In this document: positions 1 to 8,112 of the stretch, in pieces
Position numbering within the stretch: the stretch's first letter is position 1
Layout of the letters: the number at the start of each line of letters is the position of its first letter
Assembly (NCBI RefSeq): GCF_900142735.1
Contig: NZ_FRBY01000002.1
Location: 372,001 to 436,000 of the forward strand
DNA from: Flavobacterium saccharophilum
GTDB taxonomy: Bacteria; Bacteroidota; Bacteroidia; Flavobacteriales; Flavobacteriaceae
Reading direction: 5' to 3'
DNA: 64,000 nucleotides
The notes under the pieces: generated by a model
Seen by the model: only the letters and a program-made list of their open reading frames with translations
Database searches by the model: none
What the model was told of the DNA's origin: nothing
Program-made: the position numbers and the translations under genes

Positions 1-126
1 TGTAATAAAATTTAAGAAAATCGTTTTTAATAAATTCGGCATCAAGACTTTTGGTTTCATTCTTTATTTTTAAATTATCTAAAAAAATAGCATTTTCTAC
101 TTGTATAAAACATTCTATTTTGCTTT

Positions 127-137
127 TACCCTACTTA
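127..137 (-). promoter_or_regulatory. possible ECF recognition motif (TAGGGTA)
   Basis: The minus strand reads TAAGTAGGGTA here, just upstream of the sigma gene. The same TAGGGTA core stands on the plus strand at 701-706 before fecR and at 4257-4262 after the receptor gene. A repeated GC-containing core at one ECF locus in AT-rich DNA suggests a recognition element, but this copy points away from the sigma gene, so it may be chance. Confidence 0.2.
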
Positions 138-181
138 AAGCAAAAACAAATACATTTACAGCGTACAAATCGAAAATCCAA

Positions 182-697
182 ATGCCAAATAAAAACCAAT
201 CTAATACTTGTGATGAAATACTATTTTCATCTTTTTTTAAAAGTCAGATAAAAGCACTTCGAAATTTTCTTTTCTATAAATTTGGCAACATGGATCAGGC
301 AGAAGATTTAGCACAGGAAGCATTTGTCAAGCTCTGGCAAAACTGTTCTTCTGTACCACTGGAAAAAGCGAAATCATATATTTATACTATTGCAAACAAT
401 AGTAGTCTCAATGAAGTGGCACACCAAAAAGTGGTTCTGAAATATGAAAAAAACTTTACTGGTCTGGATAAAACAAATGAAAATCCCGAATATCTTCTGG
501 AAGAAAAACAATTTCAGGCCAAACTATTGAAAGCTATTGAAAATTTAAACGAAAAGCAGCGTGTTGCTTTTTTGATGCATCGTATTGATGGAAAGAAATA
601 CAGCGAAATTGCCTTAGCGCTAAACATTAGTGTAAAGGCAGTCGAAAAACGCATTCATTTGGCTTTGTTAAGCCTGCGTAAAGAAATTGATTTATAA
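182..697 (+). CDS. ECF-type RNA polymerase sigma-70 factor
   Basis: A 171-residue extracytoplasmic-function sigma factor. Region 2 is visible near the N-terminus (MDQAEDLAQEAFVKLWQN, the core-binding and -10 recognition helix) and region 4 near the C-terminus (NEKQRVAFLMHRIDG then YSEIALALNISVKAVEKRI, a helix-turn-helix for the -35 element). I start at the ATG at 182: an in-frame TTG at 101 would add 27 residues with no sigma character. It is followed 50 bp later by a FecR anti-sigma factor and then a TonB-dependent receptor, the standard Bacteroidota arrangement in which outer-membrane signalling releases the sigma factor to transcribe the uptake genes. The substrate (siderophore, haem or glycan) cannot be told from sequence. 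Confidence 0.9.
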   Translation: MPNKNQSNTCDEILFSSFFKSQIKALRNFLFYKFGNMDQAEDLAQEAFVKLWQNCSSVPLEKAKSYIYTIANNSSLNEVAHQKVVLKYEKNFTGLDKTNENPEYLLEEKQFQAKLLKAIENLNEKQRVAFLMHRIDGKKYSEIALALNISVKAVEKRIHLALLSLRKEIDL

Positions 698-708
698 AAG
701 TAGGGTAA
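697..708 (+). promoter_or_regulatory. possible ECF-type promoter element before fecR
   Basis: AAAGTAGGGTAA lies immediately after the sigma stop codon and about 40 bases before the fecR start, a suitable distance for a -35-like element. It shares TAGGGTAA with a site at 4257-4263. I infer autoregulation by the upstream ECF sigma factor; no consensus from elsewhere was applied. Confidence 0.3.
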
Positions 709-746
709 ATTTAGTTCCACTTGTTTTAATATATAATACTAGTACA

Positions 747-1646
747 ATGAAAAAAGATCGATTATTAGCAAAATGGCTCAACGATGATTTATCTCCGGAT
801 GAATTAGCTGCATTTGAAGCAAGTCCTGATTTCGAAAAATACCAAAAGATAAAAAATTATACAGCTCATTTAGAGGTGGGTGATTTGGATGAAAACGCAA
901 TGTTGTCTAGTATTCTGAGTCAGAAAAAAACAGCTCCAAAAGTAGTTCCGCTACACAAAAGATGGATGTTTAGAGCTGCGGCGATATTTGTTTTAGCTCT
1001 TGGAATTACCTTTGCACTAAAATTTTTAGTACCACAAACTGAAACAGCCAATTATGGAGAAAAAACAACTTTTTTACTTCCTGATCATTCTGAAGTGGTA
1101 TTAAATTCAGGTTCTGAAATAAACTATAAAAAATGGAACTGGGACAATAACAGACATCTCGAACTAAAAGGCGAAGCTTATTTTAAGGTAGCCAAAGGCA
1201 GACGATTTGAAGTGCATACTAACCTCGGAAAAGTATCTGTCTTGGGAACTCAATTTAACGTTAAAGTCCGAAAAAACAGATTTGATGTAGTATGTTACGA
1301 AGGACGTGTAAAAGTAAATTATGCCAACACACAATTACTATTAACTCACGGACAAAGTGTTAGTTTCGAAAACGGAAAACAAACTAACATAAAAATACGT
1401 TCACTGAAACCAGAGTGGACAGAAAATCAAATATGCTTTTATAAAGAAGATATCAAAAGCTTATTAGACGAAGTTGAAAGGCAATACAATATTAAAATCG
1501 AATTAAACACAAAAGACACAACCTCGTTATTTACAGGAAAATTACCCTCTAAAAACCTGGATATTGCCTTGAAGATTATTAGTACAACCTATCATTTGGA
1601 GGCCAAAAAAGTCTCGAAAAATAAAATAATTTTTGACGAAAAATAA
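747..1646 (+). CDS. FecR family anti-sigma factor
   Basis: A 299-residue single-pass inner-membrane protein. A cytoplasmic N-terminal anti-sigma part (about residues 1-70) precedes one membrane segment (WMFRAAAIFVLALGITFALK, about 73-92), then a periplasmic FecR domain with the hallmark stretch LELKGEAYFKVA and the later VLGTQFNV block, and a C-terminal DUF4974-like domain ending in the DIALKIISTTYHLE region. The ATG at 747 is chosen over an in-frame start at 687 because the latter adds 20 residues overlapping the sigma gene. It relays a signal from the STN domain of the downstream receptor to the sigma factor. Its stop codon directly abuts the receptor start (TAAATG), so the two genes are translationally linked. 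Confidence 0.92.
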   Translation: MKKDRLLAKWLNDDLSPDELAAFEASPDFEKYQKIKNYTAHLEVGDLDENAMLSSILSQKKTAPKVVPLHKRWMFRAAAIFVLALGITFALKFLVPQTETANYGEKTTFLLPDHSEVVLNSGSEINYKKWNWDNNRHLELKGEAYFKVAKGRRFEVHTNLGKVSVLGTQFNVKVRKNRFDVVCYEGRVKVNYANTQLLLTHGQSVSFENGKQTNIKIRSLKPEWTENQICFYKEDIKSLLDEVERQYNIKIELNTKDTTSLFTGKLPSKNLDIALKIISTTYHLEAKKVSKNKIIFDEK

Positions 1647-4181
1647 ATGTTGCTCCCCAAACAATTTCATTTTTTGTTTTTTACATTTTTCCTTGTCCTG
1701 AACCTTTCTGCTCAGGACAAAGGAAAACGTATGCCTTTTAAAAAAATCATAATTGACATTGAACAGCAACATCATGTTATTTTTAATTACACAGAGGATA
1801 ATATTGAAGGACTTGAATTGACTCCGCCAAAAAAATCTCTCTCGTTAGATCAAAAGCTGCACTATCTGGCAAAAAACACTACTTTATCTTTTGAAAACAT
1901 AGGCAACAAATTCATTAATATTTATAAAAAGGACATTGAATCCAAAATGATTTGCGGATACATTTTTTCCGACTCGGATAAAAAACCTATTGAAAACGCA
2001 AATATTAGTTTACCTAACAAAAATCAGATTACAACAGATTCAAACGGTTATTTTGAATGTAAACAAGAGGATGCAACTCTGTTTTTGATTAGTCATGTTG
2101 GATTCATATCTAAGAAAATTGTTCCTAATAATTCGGACTCAAAAGACTGTCTCAGAATACTATTAGAGCCTGAAATTACAGAACTTCAGGAAATTAAAAC
2201 CAATGCCATTTTAGCATCAGGGATTTCAAAAAACAAAGATGGGTCATTTGAAATTAAACCCAAGAAATTTGGTATTCTTCCGGGACTTATAGAACCCGAT
2301 GCTTTACAGACCATGCAGCAAATTCCAGGGGTAAATAGTATAGACGAAAGTGTATCAAGTATCAATGTACGCGGCGGTACACATGATCAGAATTTATTTT
2401 TATGGAATGGAATACGAATGTTTCAAACAGGGCACTTTTTTGGATTAATATCGGTCTTTAATCCCAATTTGGCGCATACTATTTCTATTTATAAAAATGG
2501 AAGTTCTGCCTTTTTTGGGGAAAGTGTTTCCAGTGTCGTAGCCATTTCTTCTACTCCGGAATCGACAGAAAAAAATTCTTTTAGTGCGGGAATAAACATG
2601 ATTAATGCTGATATTTACGGAAAGTACAATCTTTCAAAAAAGAGTTACATCGAAATTTCTGCACGTAAATCGATTACTGATTTTGTTGAAACACCTACGT
2701 ATAAAGAATATTTCAATAAAGTATTTCAAAACACTACCATTACCGATTTTTCAAAAAACCAAAATGTCAATTATCACAGTGATAAAAAATTTGGCTTCTA
2801 CGATGCAACACTAAAATATGCTCAAAAAATTGGAAGCAAAGACCAGGTAATCCTGGATTTAATTACCATCAAAGATAACCTCGAGGTCTTTCAAAGTGCA
2901 ACTGTAAACAACATAAACAGATCTGAGAATAATATTTTACGCCAGCAAAATTACGGTGGAAACCTTTTATGGAAACGAAACTGGAACAACTTCAATACCA
3001 CTAAAATCAATGTTTATAACTCTTCTTATGAACTTTTGGCCGATCAAAAAACAACCAATGCCAATCAAATCGTCATTCAGGAAAATACAGTCAATAATAA
3101 TGGAATCAATTTAGAAAATAATCATACGATTAACTCCAAAATCAGTTTTAACGATGGTTATCAATATAACGAAATGGGAGTTACGAATTTAGAGCAGGTC
3201 ACTAATCCTGATTTTTATCGTAAAGTTAAAGACGTGCTGAGAACACATGCGGTAATTTTGGAAGGAAAATACAATGACACACTTTCAAGAATCTATTTTA
3301 AAGCCGGAACCCGAATTAATTATATTGAAAAATTTAAAAAATATATTGCAGAACCGCGAATGCAGTTTAGTTACGGTATCAATAAAAGTCTAAATATAGA
3401 ACTGCTTGGCGAGTTGAAAAGCCAAAATTTGCAGCAAATTATTGATTTGCAAAAAGATTATTTCGGTATTGAAAAAAGGCGCTGGATTATCTCAAACAAT
3501 ACTACAATCCCAACTCAAAAAAGCAAACAATTATCTTTGAATTTATTTTACAAAAAGAATGACTGGCTGCTGGATATCGAGAATTTTTATAAAAAAGTAA
3601 ATGATATTACAACTTCCAGTCAGGGTTTTCAGAATCAGTTAGAGTTTGTTCGAATGACCGGTGATTATGAAGTTTGGGGAACTGAGATGTTAATTCAAAA
3701 AAAAATGAATCACTTTTTGACTTGGTTAAGTTATACTTATAACCATAATAATTATCATTTTTCTAATTATGAATACCCAATTTTCCCTAACAATTTTGAG
3801 GTAATGCACACTGTATCGTGGGCAGGAATTTATGAGAAAAACAATTTCAAAATTGCCTTAGGAACAAAATGGTCTTCTGGCAGACCAAAAACCTCTCTCA
3901 ATAGTTCTCAGATTGATTCTTCAGATCCCGTACTGGACTACAGCAAACCGAACAATATCAATCTGCATATTTTTTCGCAGGTTAATATTTCCTCTACTTA
4001 CAAGTGGGAAACTGCAAAGGGAATTCAGTATAAACTAGGAGTTTCGATTTTAAATATCCTAAACAGGAAAAATGAAATCAGCGAATATTACAGAGTAAGT
4101 TCTTTAACAAATTCTATAGAAGAAGTTGAAACATTCGCACTGCAAAGAACTCCTAACGTGAGCTTTAGAGTTTCACTTTAA
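1647..4181 (+). CDS. TonB-dependent outer-membrane receptor with STN signalling domain
   Basis: An 844-residue receptor. After a signal peptide (cleavage probably after LNLSAQ) comes a secretin/TonB short N-terminal (STN) domain, about residues 30-90, the part that contacts FecR. A CarboxypepD_reg-like beta-sandwich follows (about 97-170, GYIFSDSDKKPIENANI), then a plug domain (about 190-310) with the typical QQIPGVNSIDESVSSINVRG stretch, and a beta-barrel to the C-terminal strand ending PNVSFRVSL. It transports a ligand using TonB energy and passes its binding state to the anti-sigma factor. The barrel is small for a SusC and no SusD-like gene follows, so I favour an iron-chelate or similar small-ligand receptor over a glycan one; the ligand is not deducible. 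Confidence 0.9.
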   Translation: MLLPKQFHFLFFTFFLVLNLSAQDKGKRMPFKKIIIDIEQQHHVIFNYTEDNIEGLELTPPKKSLSLDQKLHYLAKNTTLSFENIGNKFINIYKKDIESKMICGYIFSDSDKKPIENANISLPNKNQITTDSNGYFECKQEDATLFLISHVGFISKKIVPNNSDSKDCLRILLEPEITELQEIKTNAILASGISKNKDGSFEIKPKKFGILPGLIEPDALQTMQQIPGVNSIDESVSSINVRGGTHDQNLFLWNGIRMFQTGHFFGLISVFNPNLAHTISIYKNGSSAFFGESVSSVVAISSTPESTEKNSFSAGINMINADIYGKYNLSKKSYIEISARKSITDFVETPTYKEYFNKVFQNTTITDFSKNQNVNYHSDKKFGFYDATLKYAQKIGSKDQVILDLITIKDNLEVFQSATVNNINRSENNILRQQNYGGNLLWKRNWNNFNTTKINVYNSSYELLADQKTTNANQIVIQENTVNNNGINLENNHTINSKISFNDGYQYNEMGVTNLEQVTNPDFYRKVKDVLRTHAVILEGKYNDTLSRIYFKAGTRINYIEKFKKYIAEPRMQFSYGINKSLNIELLGELKSQNLQQIIDLQKDYFGIEKRRWIISNNTTIPTQKSKQLSLNLFYKKNDWLLDIENFYKKVNDITTSSQGFQNQLEFVRMTGDYEVWGTEMLIQKKMNHFLTWLSYTYNHNNYHFSNYEYPIFPNNFEVMHTVSWAGIYEKNNFKIALGTKWSSGRPKTSLNSSQIDSSDPVLDYSKPNNINLHIFSQVNISSTYKWETAKGIQYKLGVSILNILNRKNEISEYYRVSSLTNSIEEVETFALQRTPNVSFRVSL

Positions 4182-4508
4182 ACCATTTTCTACAAAGTCT
4201 GTAAAAGATTCTTGTCACATTTTTTATTTTTTTTATAAAAACATCAATTCTTTGGTAGGGTAATCTACATCAAGGCTGTTTTACTATTGAATCCTATCAA
4301 AAGAAAACATGACCTCTTTAAAAAATTTAATACTAACCCATCGCAGCTATTTTTTTGATGACAGTTCGTAACCTAAACTATAAGATTACGCAACGAAATG
4401 CTTATTAAAAAAAGCATGAACCATTGACAAACATGACTTCTAACAAAATACTTTATAGAACCAGTAAAGTGTTTTTTCTTTTTCAACATTAATTTAATTA
4501 AAAAAACC
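4182..4508 (+). other. 327-bp intergenic region with TAGGGTAA motif
   Basis: No convincing gene. It holds GGTAGGGTAATCTAC at 4254-4268, whose GTAG/CTAC ends are inverted and whose TAGGGTAA matches the element before fecR. A 20-codon ORF from ATG 4309 is seen but unsupported. The region may carry the promoter of the lipoprotein gene at 4509, about 240 bases downstream of the motif. Confidence 0.3.
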
Positions 4509-5411
4509 ATGAAATTACAACAACTTAAATTCGCTTTAATTGCCCTAGGTACAACTTTCTTTCTTAGCTGTAGCAGCGATAGCGGTAGTGATGATCCTAC
4601 TCCTACAACACCGGAAGTAAAAACAGAAGTTAAACTTTCTACAAGTGCAACATTAGGATCTTATCTGACAGACAAAAGTGGAAGATCTTTGTATTTCTTC
4701 TCAACAGATGCAAAAGGACAATCCTCTTGTACAGGAGGATGTGAAGCCTTATGGCCGCCTTTTTATGTAGACAATTTAACTGCTGATAAGCTAGGTGCTG
4801 GTTTAACATTTTCAGATTTTGGAACTATCACTACAGCATCTTCTAAAAAACAGCTAACCTATAAAGGCTGGCCTTTGTATTACTATGCGCCGGTTTCCGG
4901 AACTGATCCTTACGGCAATGCAGGTACAAATACAATAGAAAAACCGGGTGAAATAACCGGTGACGGATTTGGTGGTGTATGGTTTATTGCAAAACCAGAT
5001 TATTCTATCATGATCGTAAGAAGTCAGCTTGTGGGTCATGATGGTAAAAACTACAAATCAGACTACACTGTTGGAGATGGTTTAACTACCTATTTTACAG
5101 ACGCAAAAGGTTTGACATTATATACTTTCGTAAATGACAATTACAAAGTAAACAATTTTACAGCAGCAGATTTTTCAAACAATGCTATTTGGCCCATATA
5201 TGAAACAGATAAAATTGTTGTTCCTTCTATTCTTGACAAATCTAAATTTAGTGTTATTACAGTATCTGGCAAATCTCAATTAGTCTACAATGGCTGGCCT
5301 TTATATTATTTTGGGCAAGATGCAAAAATAATGGGCGCAAATAAAGGAATTAGTTTCCCTAGCCCGGGAGTTTGGCCTGTACCGGTAAAAGACATACCTC
5401 TTGCGATATAA
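4509..5411 (+). CDS. secreted-repeat lipoprotein (PF03640 family)
   Basis: A 300-residue lipoprotein. The signal peptide ends in a lipobox (FFLSC, lipidated Cys21) followed by a Ser/Asp-rich and Thr/Pro-rich tether. The body contains two copies of the family's secreted repeat: one starting LGSYLTDKSGRSLYFFSTDA with a CxxxC pair (SCTGGC), the other starting YFTDAKGLTLYTFVNDN. Each copy is closed by a near-identical block: LTYKGWPLYYYAP and LVYNGWPLYYFGQ. The family is widespread in envelope and redox-associated clusters, but no enzymatic role is established that I know of. It stands alone, about 140 bp before an envelope operon on the same strand. Family call is firm, role unknown. Confidence 0.82.
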   Translation: MKLQQLKFALIALGTTFFLSCSSDSGSDDPTPTTPEVKTEVKLSTSATLGSYLTDKSGRSLYFFSTDAKGQSSCTGGCEALWPPFYVDNLTADKLGAGLTFSDFGTITTASSKKQLTYKGWPLYYYAPVSGTDPYGNAGTNTIEKPGEITGDGFGGVWFIAKPDYSIMIVRSQLVGHDGKNYKSDYTVGDGLTTYFTDAKGLTLYTFVNDNYKVNNFTAADFSNNAIWPIYETDKIVVPSILDKSKFSVITVSGKSQLVYNGWPLYYFGQDAKIMGANKGISFPSPGVWPVPVKDIPLAI

Positions 5412-5552
5412 ACTGCTAACCATTAGTAGAAATTCATGTAATTCCTTTTAAATCTATTTCAAATTAGTTCAATTTCTATTGGACTAATTTGAAATAATAA
5501 AAAGGATGAAAAACTGCCCTACTGTAGTATAATTTAAAATCCTAAAATTAAC

Positions 5553-5948
5553 ATGACTAAAACGAGAATAAAGATTCTGATATTCTTATTAGTGATAAGT
5601 TTTGGCCCTTACTATATCTATCAAAATGTTTTATATAAAGATGCCAGAGACATCAATAATGAAAAATCAACACTTACCATTAGTGCCCAAAATCTAGAAA
5701 AAGAATATGCTGCAAATCCATCTCAGGCCGACGCTAAATACTTAAATAAAACAATTGAAGTTCAAGGAATCGTTTCAGAAGTTACTGATTCTACTATGGT
5801 TGTAGACAAAAAAGTTTTTTGCAAGATGAACGGAGAAGTAAAAAAGACTTTGATAAACAAACAAATCAATATAAAAGGAAGATGTATTGGTTATGATGAT
5901 TTGTTCGAACTAGTAAAATTTGATCAATGCAGTATTCAACAAAATTAA
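5553..5948 (+). CDS. OB-fold (tRNA_anti-like) envelope protein
   Basis: A 131-residue protein with an N-terminal membrane or signal segment (about residues 6-26, ending YYIYQNVLY) and a small domain typical of the tRNA_anti-like OB-fold family: KYLNKTIEVQGIVSEVTDST, a cysteine-containing core (VFCKM) and INIKGRCIGYDDLFELVKFD. In Bacteroidota such proteins are exported or membrane anchored and are not expected to bind tRNA. It is the first gene of a tight operon with a DUF5777 barrel (2-bp gap), a cytochrome and YceI. I infer a role in the envelope module rather than nucleic acid binding. Confidence 0.72.
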   Translation: MTKTRIKILIFLLVISFGPYYIYQNVLYKDARDINNEKSTLTISAQNLEKEYAANPSQADAKYLNKTIEVQGIVSEVTDSTMVVDKKVFCKMNGEVKKTLINKQINIKGRCIGYDDLFELVKFDQCSIQQN

Positions 5949-5950
5949 AT

Positions 5951-6796
5951 ATGAAAAAAAAAATATTCATAATAGCCAGTTTCCTAATCTGTTTCTACAG
6001 TAACGCTCAAGATGATCTTCTTTCTGACCTGGATTCCACTCAGGTCGTTGACAAAAGTGTCACAGCTACCTTTAAAGCCTTGCAGATTATAACCTTACAA
6101 TCTACAAAACTAGCTGCCAAGAAAGAATTCTATATGGTAATATCGCATCGATTTGGGTCCGTAAAAGGAGGTATTTCCGAGTTTTTTGGTTTTGATGACG
6201 CCACGACAAAAATTGGTGGAATCTATGGTGTAACCGATTGGCTTTCCGTTAGTGCATCGCATCATACGCTGCTTAAAATGAATGAAGCATCAGCCAAATT
6301 TAGACTTGTAAGACAAAGTGAAACCTTCCCTTTTGATATTGTTGGTTACAGTACTATCGATTTTAATAGCGGATTAAAAGAAGAAGATTATCCAAAAATT
6401 GAATTTTCTGACCGTTTGAGTTATATACACCAAATTTTGATTTCAAGAAAATTCTCTGACAGACTTTCTTTAGAATTAGTTCCTTCCTTCATCCATAAAA
6501 ACTTATACAATCCTGAAATAGAAAACGATAACCAATTCACTTTAGGAGCTGGTGGACGATTAAAATTAACTAAAAGACTTTCTCTTAATTTAGAATATGG
6601 TCAGAATTTTAACAAACCAGACTTTTACAACAACCCCTTATCTGTAGGACTTGACATAGAAACCGGCGGTCACGTTTTTCAATTGCTTTTTACAAACTCG
6701 CAATCAATGACTGAAAGCGGTTACTTAACAAGTGCTGCCGGCGATTGGGGAAAAGGCGATTTTTTCTTTGGGTTTAATTTATATAGAGTTTTTTAA
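5951..6796 (+). CDS. DUF5777-family beta-barrel protein
   Basis: A 281-residue exported protein. The ATG at 5951 gives a clean signal peptide ending CFYSNAQ; an in-frame TTG-type start at 5927 lies within the upstream gene and is rejected. The mature part alternates short beta segments (VISHRFGSVKGG, IYGVTDWLSVSAS, RLSLNLEYGQNF) and ends GDFFFGFNLYRVF, the aromatic C-terminal strand of outer-membrane barrels. The block GGHVFQLLFTNSQSMTESG is a family signature. It sits between an OB-fold protein and a small cytochrome c, which recur with DUF5777 in Bacteroidota; the transported or bound molecule is unknown. Confidence 0.78.
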   Translation: MKKKIFIIASFLICFYSNAQDDLLSDLDSTQVVDKSVTATFKALQIITLQSTKLAAKKEFYMVISHRFGSVKGGISEFFGFDDATTKIGGIYGVTDWLSVSASHHTLLKMNEASAKFRLVRQSETFPFDIVGYSTIDFNSGLKEEDYPKIEFSDRLSYIHQILISRKFSDRLSLELVPSFIHKNLYNPEIENDNQFTLGAGGRLKLTKRLSLNLEYGQNFNKPDFYNNPLSVGLDIETGGHVFQLLFTNSQSMTESGYLTSAAGDWGKGDFFFGFNLYRVF

Positions 6797-6807
6797 AAGT
6801 ACAAAAT

Positions 6808-7158
6808 ATGAAAAAATACATTTATTTATCAGGCCTTATCCTGTCACTATGTGCTTGTGAATCGAATACGTATGAAAGTCTGCAGGAACCAACTGTTATA
6901 GTTGAAAAAGTTACTTACACGGCAAATGTCAAATCTATTATTGATCAAAATTGCATTGGCTGTCATTCTTCAGGGGGATCACTTATTCCGTTAGAAACTT
7001 ATGATGAGGTAAAAAATGCCGTGTCTACTACAAATTTATTAGATCGGATTCAGCGACAAAACGGAATGCCGGGACTAATGCCAAAAGCAGGAAGAATGCC
7101 GCAGGATAAAATAAACACCATCCTGCAATGGAACACAGATGGATTATTGGAAAATTAA
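6808..7158 (+). CDS. small c-type cytochrome lipoprotein
   Basis: A 116-residue lipoprotein. Its lipobox is LSLCAC (Cys17 or the neighbouring cysteine lipidated), and one haem c site is present, CIGCH at residues 49-53 preceded by VKSIIDQN. The methionine-rich GMPGLMPKAGRMP in the C-terminal half can supply the distal haem ligand. The size and spacing fit the planctomycete-type or Paracoccus-like single-haem domain found in many Bacteroidota lipoproteins. It is 11 bp after the barrel gene and 13 bp before the yceI start, which indicates co-transcription. The electron partner is not evident in the window. Confidence 0.85.
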   Translation: MKKYIYLSGLILSLCACESNTYESLQEPTVIVEKVTYTANVKSIIDQNCIGCHSSGGSLIPLETYDEVKNAVSTTNLLDRIQRQNGMPGLMPKAGRMPQDKINTILQWNTDGLLEN

Positions 7159-7171
7159 ATCAACAGTAAAA

Positions 7172-7714
7172 ATGAAAAAACTAATTGTGCTCCTACTTTT
7201 GTTTGTTGGAACAGTAAATGTTTCGGCTCAAAAATATATGACAAAAACCGGAAGCTTAAAATTTGAAGCTTCTGTGGATTCTTTTGAAGAAATTGCCGCA
7301 GAAAATAAAAACACTTCTGCCATTTTAGAATCTGCAACGGGAGAAATTGCAGTTCTGACGCTTGTAAAAGGATTTCGGTTCAAAATTGCCTTAATGGAAG
7401 AACACTTTAATGAAAATTATATCGAATCAGATAAATTTCCTAAAGCAACATTTAAAGGTAAAGTAGAAGATTTTGATGTAGCAAAACTTTCGTCAGCCTC
7501 AGGCATGTTTAAGATTTCCGGAGATTTAACCCTCCATGGAAAAACAAAAAAAGTAACAACAAATGCTAAAATTTCAAAATCGGGTGATAAGATTACGATA
7601 ACAGGAAATTTTGAGGCAAAACCGGAAGATTTTGATATTGAAATCCCTAAGCTGGTTAGCAAAAAAGTGGCTGACAAAGTAAAGATCACTTTCAATTTAC
7701 TACTTACTAAATAG
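7172..7714 (+). CDS. YceI family periplasmic protein
   Basis: A 180-residue secreted lipocalin-like protein. The ATG at 7172 gives a signal peptide ending TVNVSAQ; the longer in-frame version from 7139 overlaps the cytochrome gene and disrupts the signal peptide. Family hallmarks are the FPKATFKGKVEDF block, GDLTLHGKTKKV, and the C-terminal KVKITFNL strand. YceI proteins bind polyisoprenoid or other lipids and often accompany cytochromes, which fits its place as the last gene of the OB-fold/DUF5777/cytochrome operon. A promoter for the next locus starts about 40 bp after its stop. Confidence 0.9.
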   Translation: MKKLIVLLLLFVGTVNVSAQKYMTKTGSLKFEASVDSFEEIAAENKNTSAILESATGEIAVLTLVKGFRFKIALMEEHFNENYIESDKFPKATFKGKVEDFDVAKLSSASGMFKISGDLTLHGKTKKVTTNAKISKSGDKITITGNFEAKPEDFDIEIPKLVSKKVADKVKITFNLLLTK

Positions 7715-7756
7715 AAGACATATTAAAAATGTAATCTATTCTCTTTTTTGTTTTCA

Positions 7757-7788
7757 TTGTTAAAGCTGACTAAAAATCAATATATTTG
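7757..7788 (+). promoter_or_regulatory. Bacteroidota-type promoter of the ilvN leader
   Basis: TTG at 7757-7759, a 21-base spacer and TATATTTG at 7781-7788 match the TTG/TAnnTTTG pattern. Transcription would start near 7795, about 10 bases before the first leader peptide. Confidence 0.65.
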
Positions 7789-7805
7789 CCTCTCATAAAA
7801 AGAAA

Positions 7806-7865
7806 ATGAAAAACAATAGTAACATCTCTATTATTATTAGTGCAGCCATTATTAGATGTCTGTAG
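7806..7865 (+). CDS. isoleucine-rich attenuator leader peptide 1
   Basis: A 19-codon ORF, ATG to TAG, encoding a peptide with six isoleucines: one at position 7, three in a row at 9-11 and a pair at 15-16. It contains no valine and one leucine. It is followed at once by GAGAGGTG (about 7865-7872), which can pair with the 5' arm of the terminator at 7902-7933. A ribosome stalled on the isoleucine codons would leave this segment free to form an antiterminator; one reaching the stop codon would cover it. This is classical transcription attenuation responding to charged tRNA-Ile. Confidence 0.82.
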   Translation: MKNNSNISIIISAAIIRCL

Positions 7866-7901
7866 AGAGGTGTTGTATAAATATATTTGAAGATATAATT
7901 T

Positions 7902-7933
7902 AAAAAGACCTCCCTTAATCAGGAGGTCTTTTT
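7902..7933 (+). terminator. attenuator terminator 1
   Basis: A perfect 12-bp stem (AAAAAGACCTCC with GGAGGTCTTTTT) around an 8-base loop ending in a T run. Its 5' arm is complementary at six of seven positions to GAGAGGT just after the leader 1 stop codon, giving a competing antiterminator. Confidence 0.88.
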
Positions 7934-7947
7934 GATTTTAACCCCTT

Positions 7948-8004
7948 ATGAAAAACATAGCAACTAACATTATTATCGCAATTATTATTATTCGTATCAC
8001 ATGA
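7948..8004 (+). CDS. isoleucine-rich attenuator leader peptide 2
   Basis: An 18-codon ORF, ATG to TGA, encoding nine isoleucines: position 4, three at 8-10, four in a row at 12-15, and 17. No leucine or valine is present. It begins 15 bases after terminator 1, so it is only transcribed if the first attenuator is read through. GAGTCAGG at 8006-8013, two bases after its stop codon, can pair with the CCTTTCTC arm of terminator 2. It has the same layout as the first unit but a different sequence outside the common start MKN. Confidence 0.82.
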   Translation: MKNIATNIIIAIIIIRIT

Positions 8005-8031
8005 CGAGTCAGGATTCTATTGCACAATGAT

Positions 8032-8070
8032 AAAAACCTTTCTCTATCAAAACGAGAAAGGTTTTTTTTT
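8032..8070 (+). terminator. attenuator terminator 2
   Basis: A 13-bp stem (AAAAACCTTTCTC with GAGAAAGGTTTTT) with a nine-base loop and a long T run. It lies 43 bases before the ilvN start and ends the second attenuator. Confidence 0.88.
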
Positions 8071-8112
8071 GAAAAAAAATAAATCAAATAATTAATAAAT
8101 ATTCACAAAGAA

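Noticed and set aside
101-181. Longer sigma factor from TTG at 101
   Set aside because: The extra 27 residues have no sigma character; ATG at 182 gives the usual length.
4309-4371. 20-codon ORF in the gap before the lipoprotein gene
   Set aside because: No homology signal or leader-type features (no amino acid runs or terminator) are seen.
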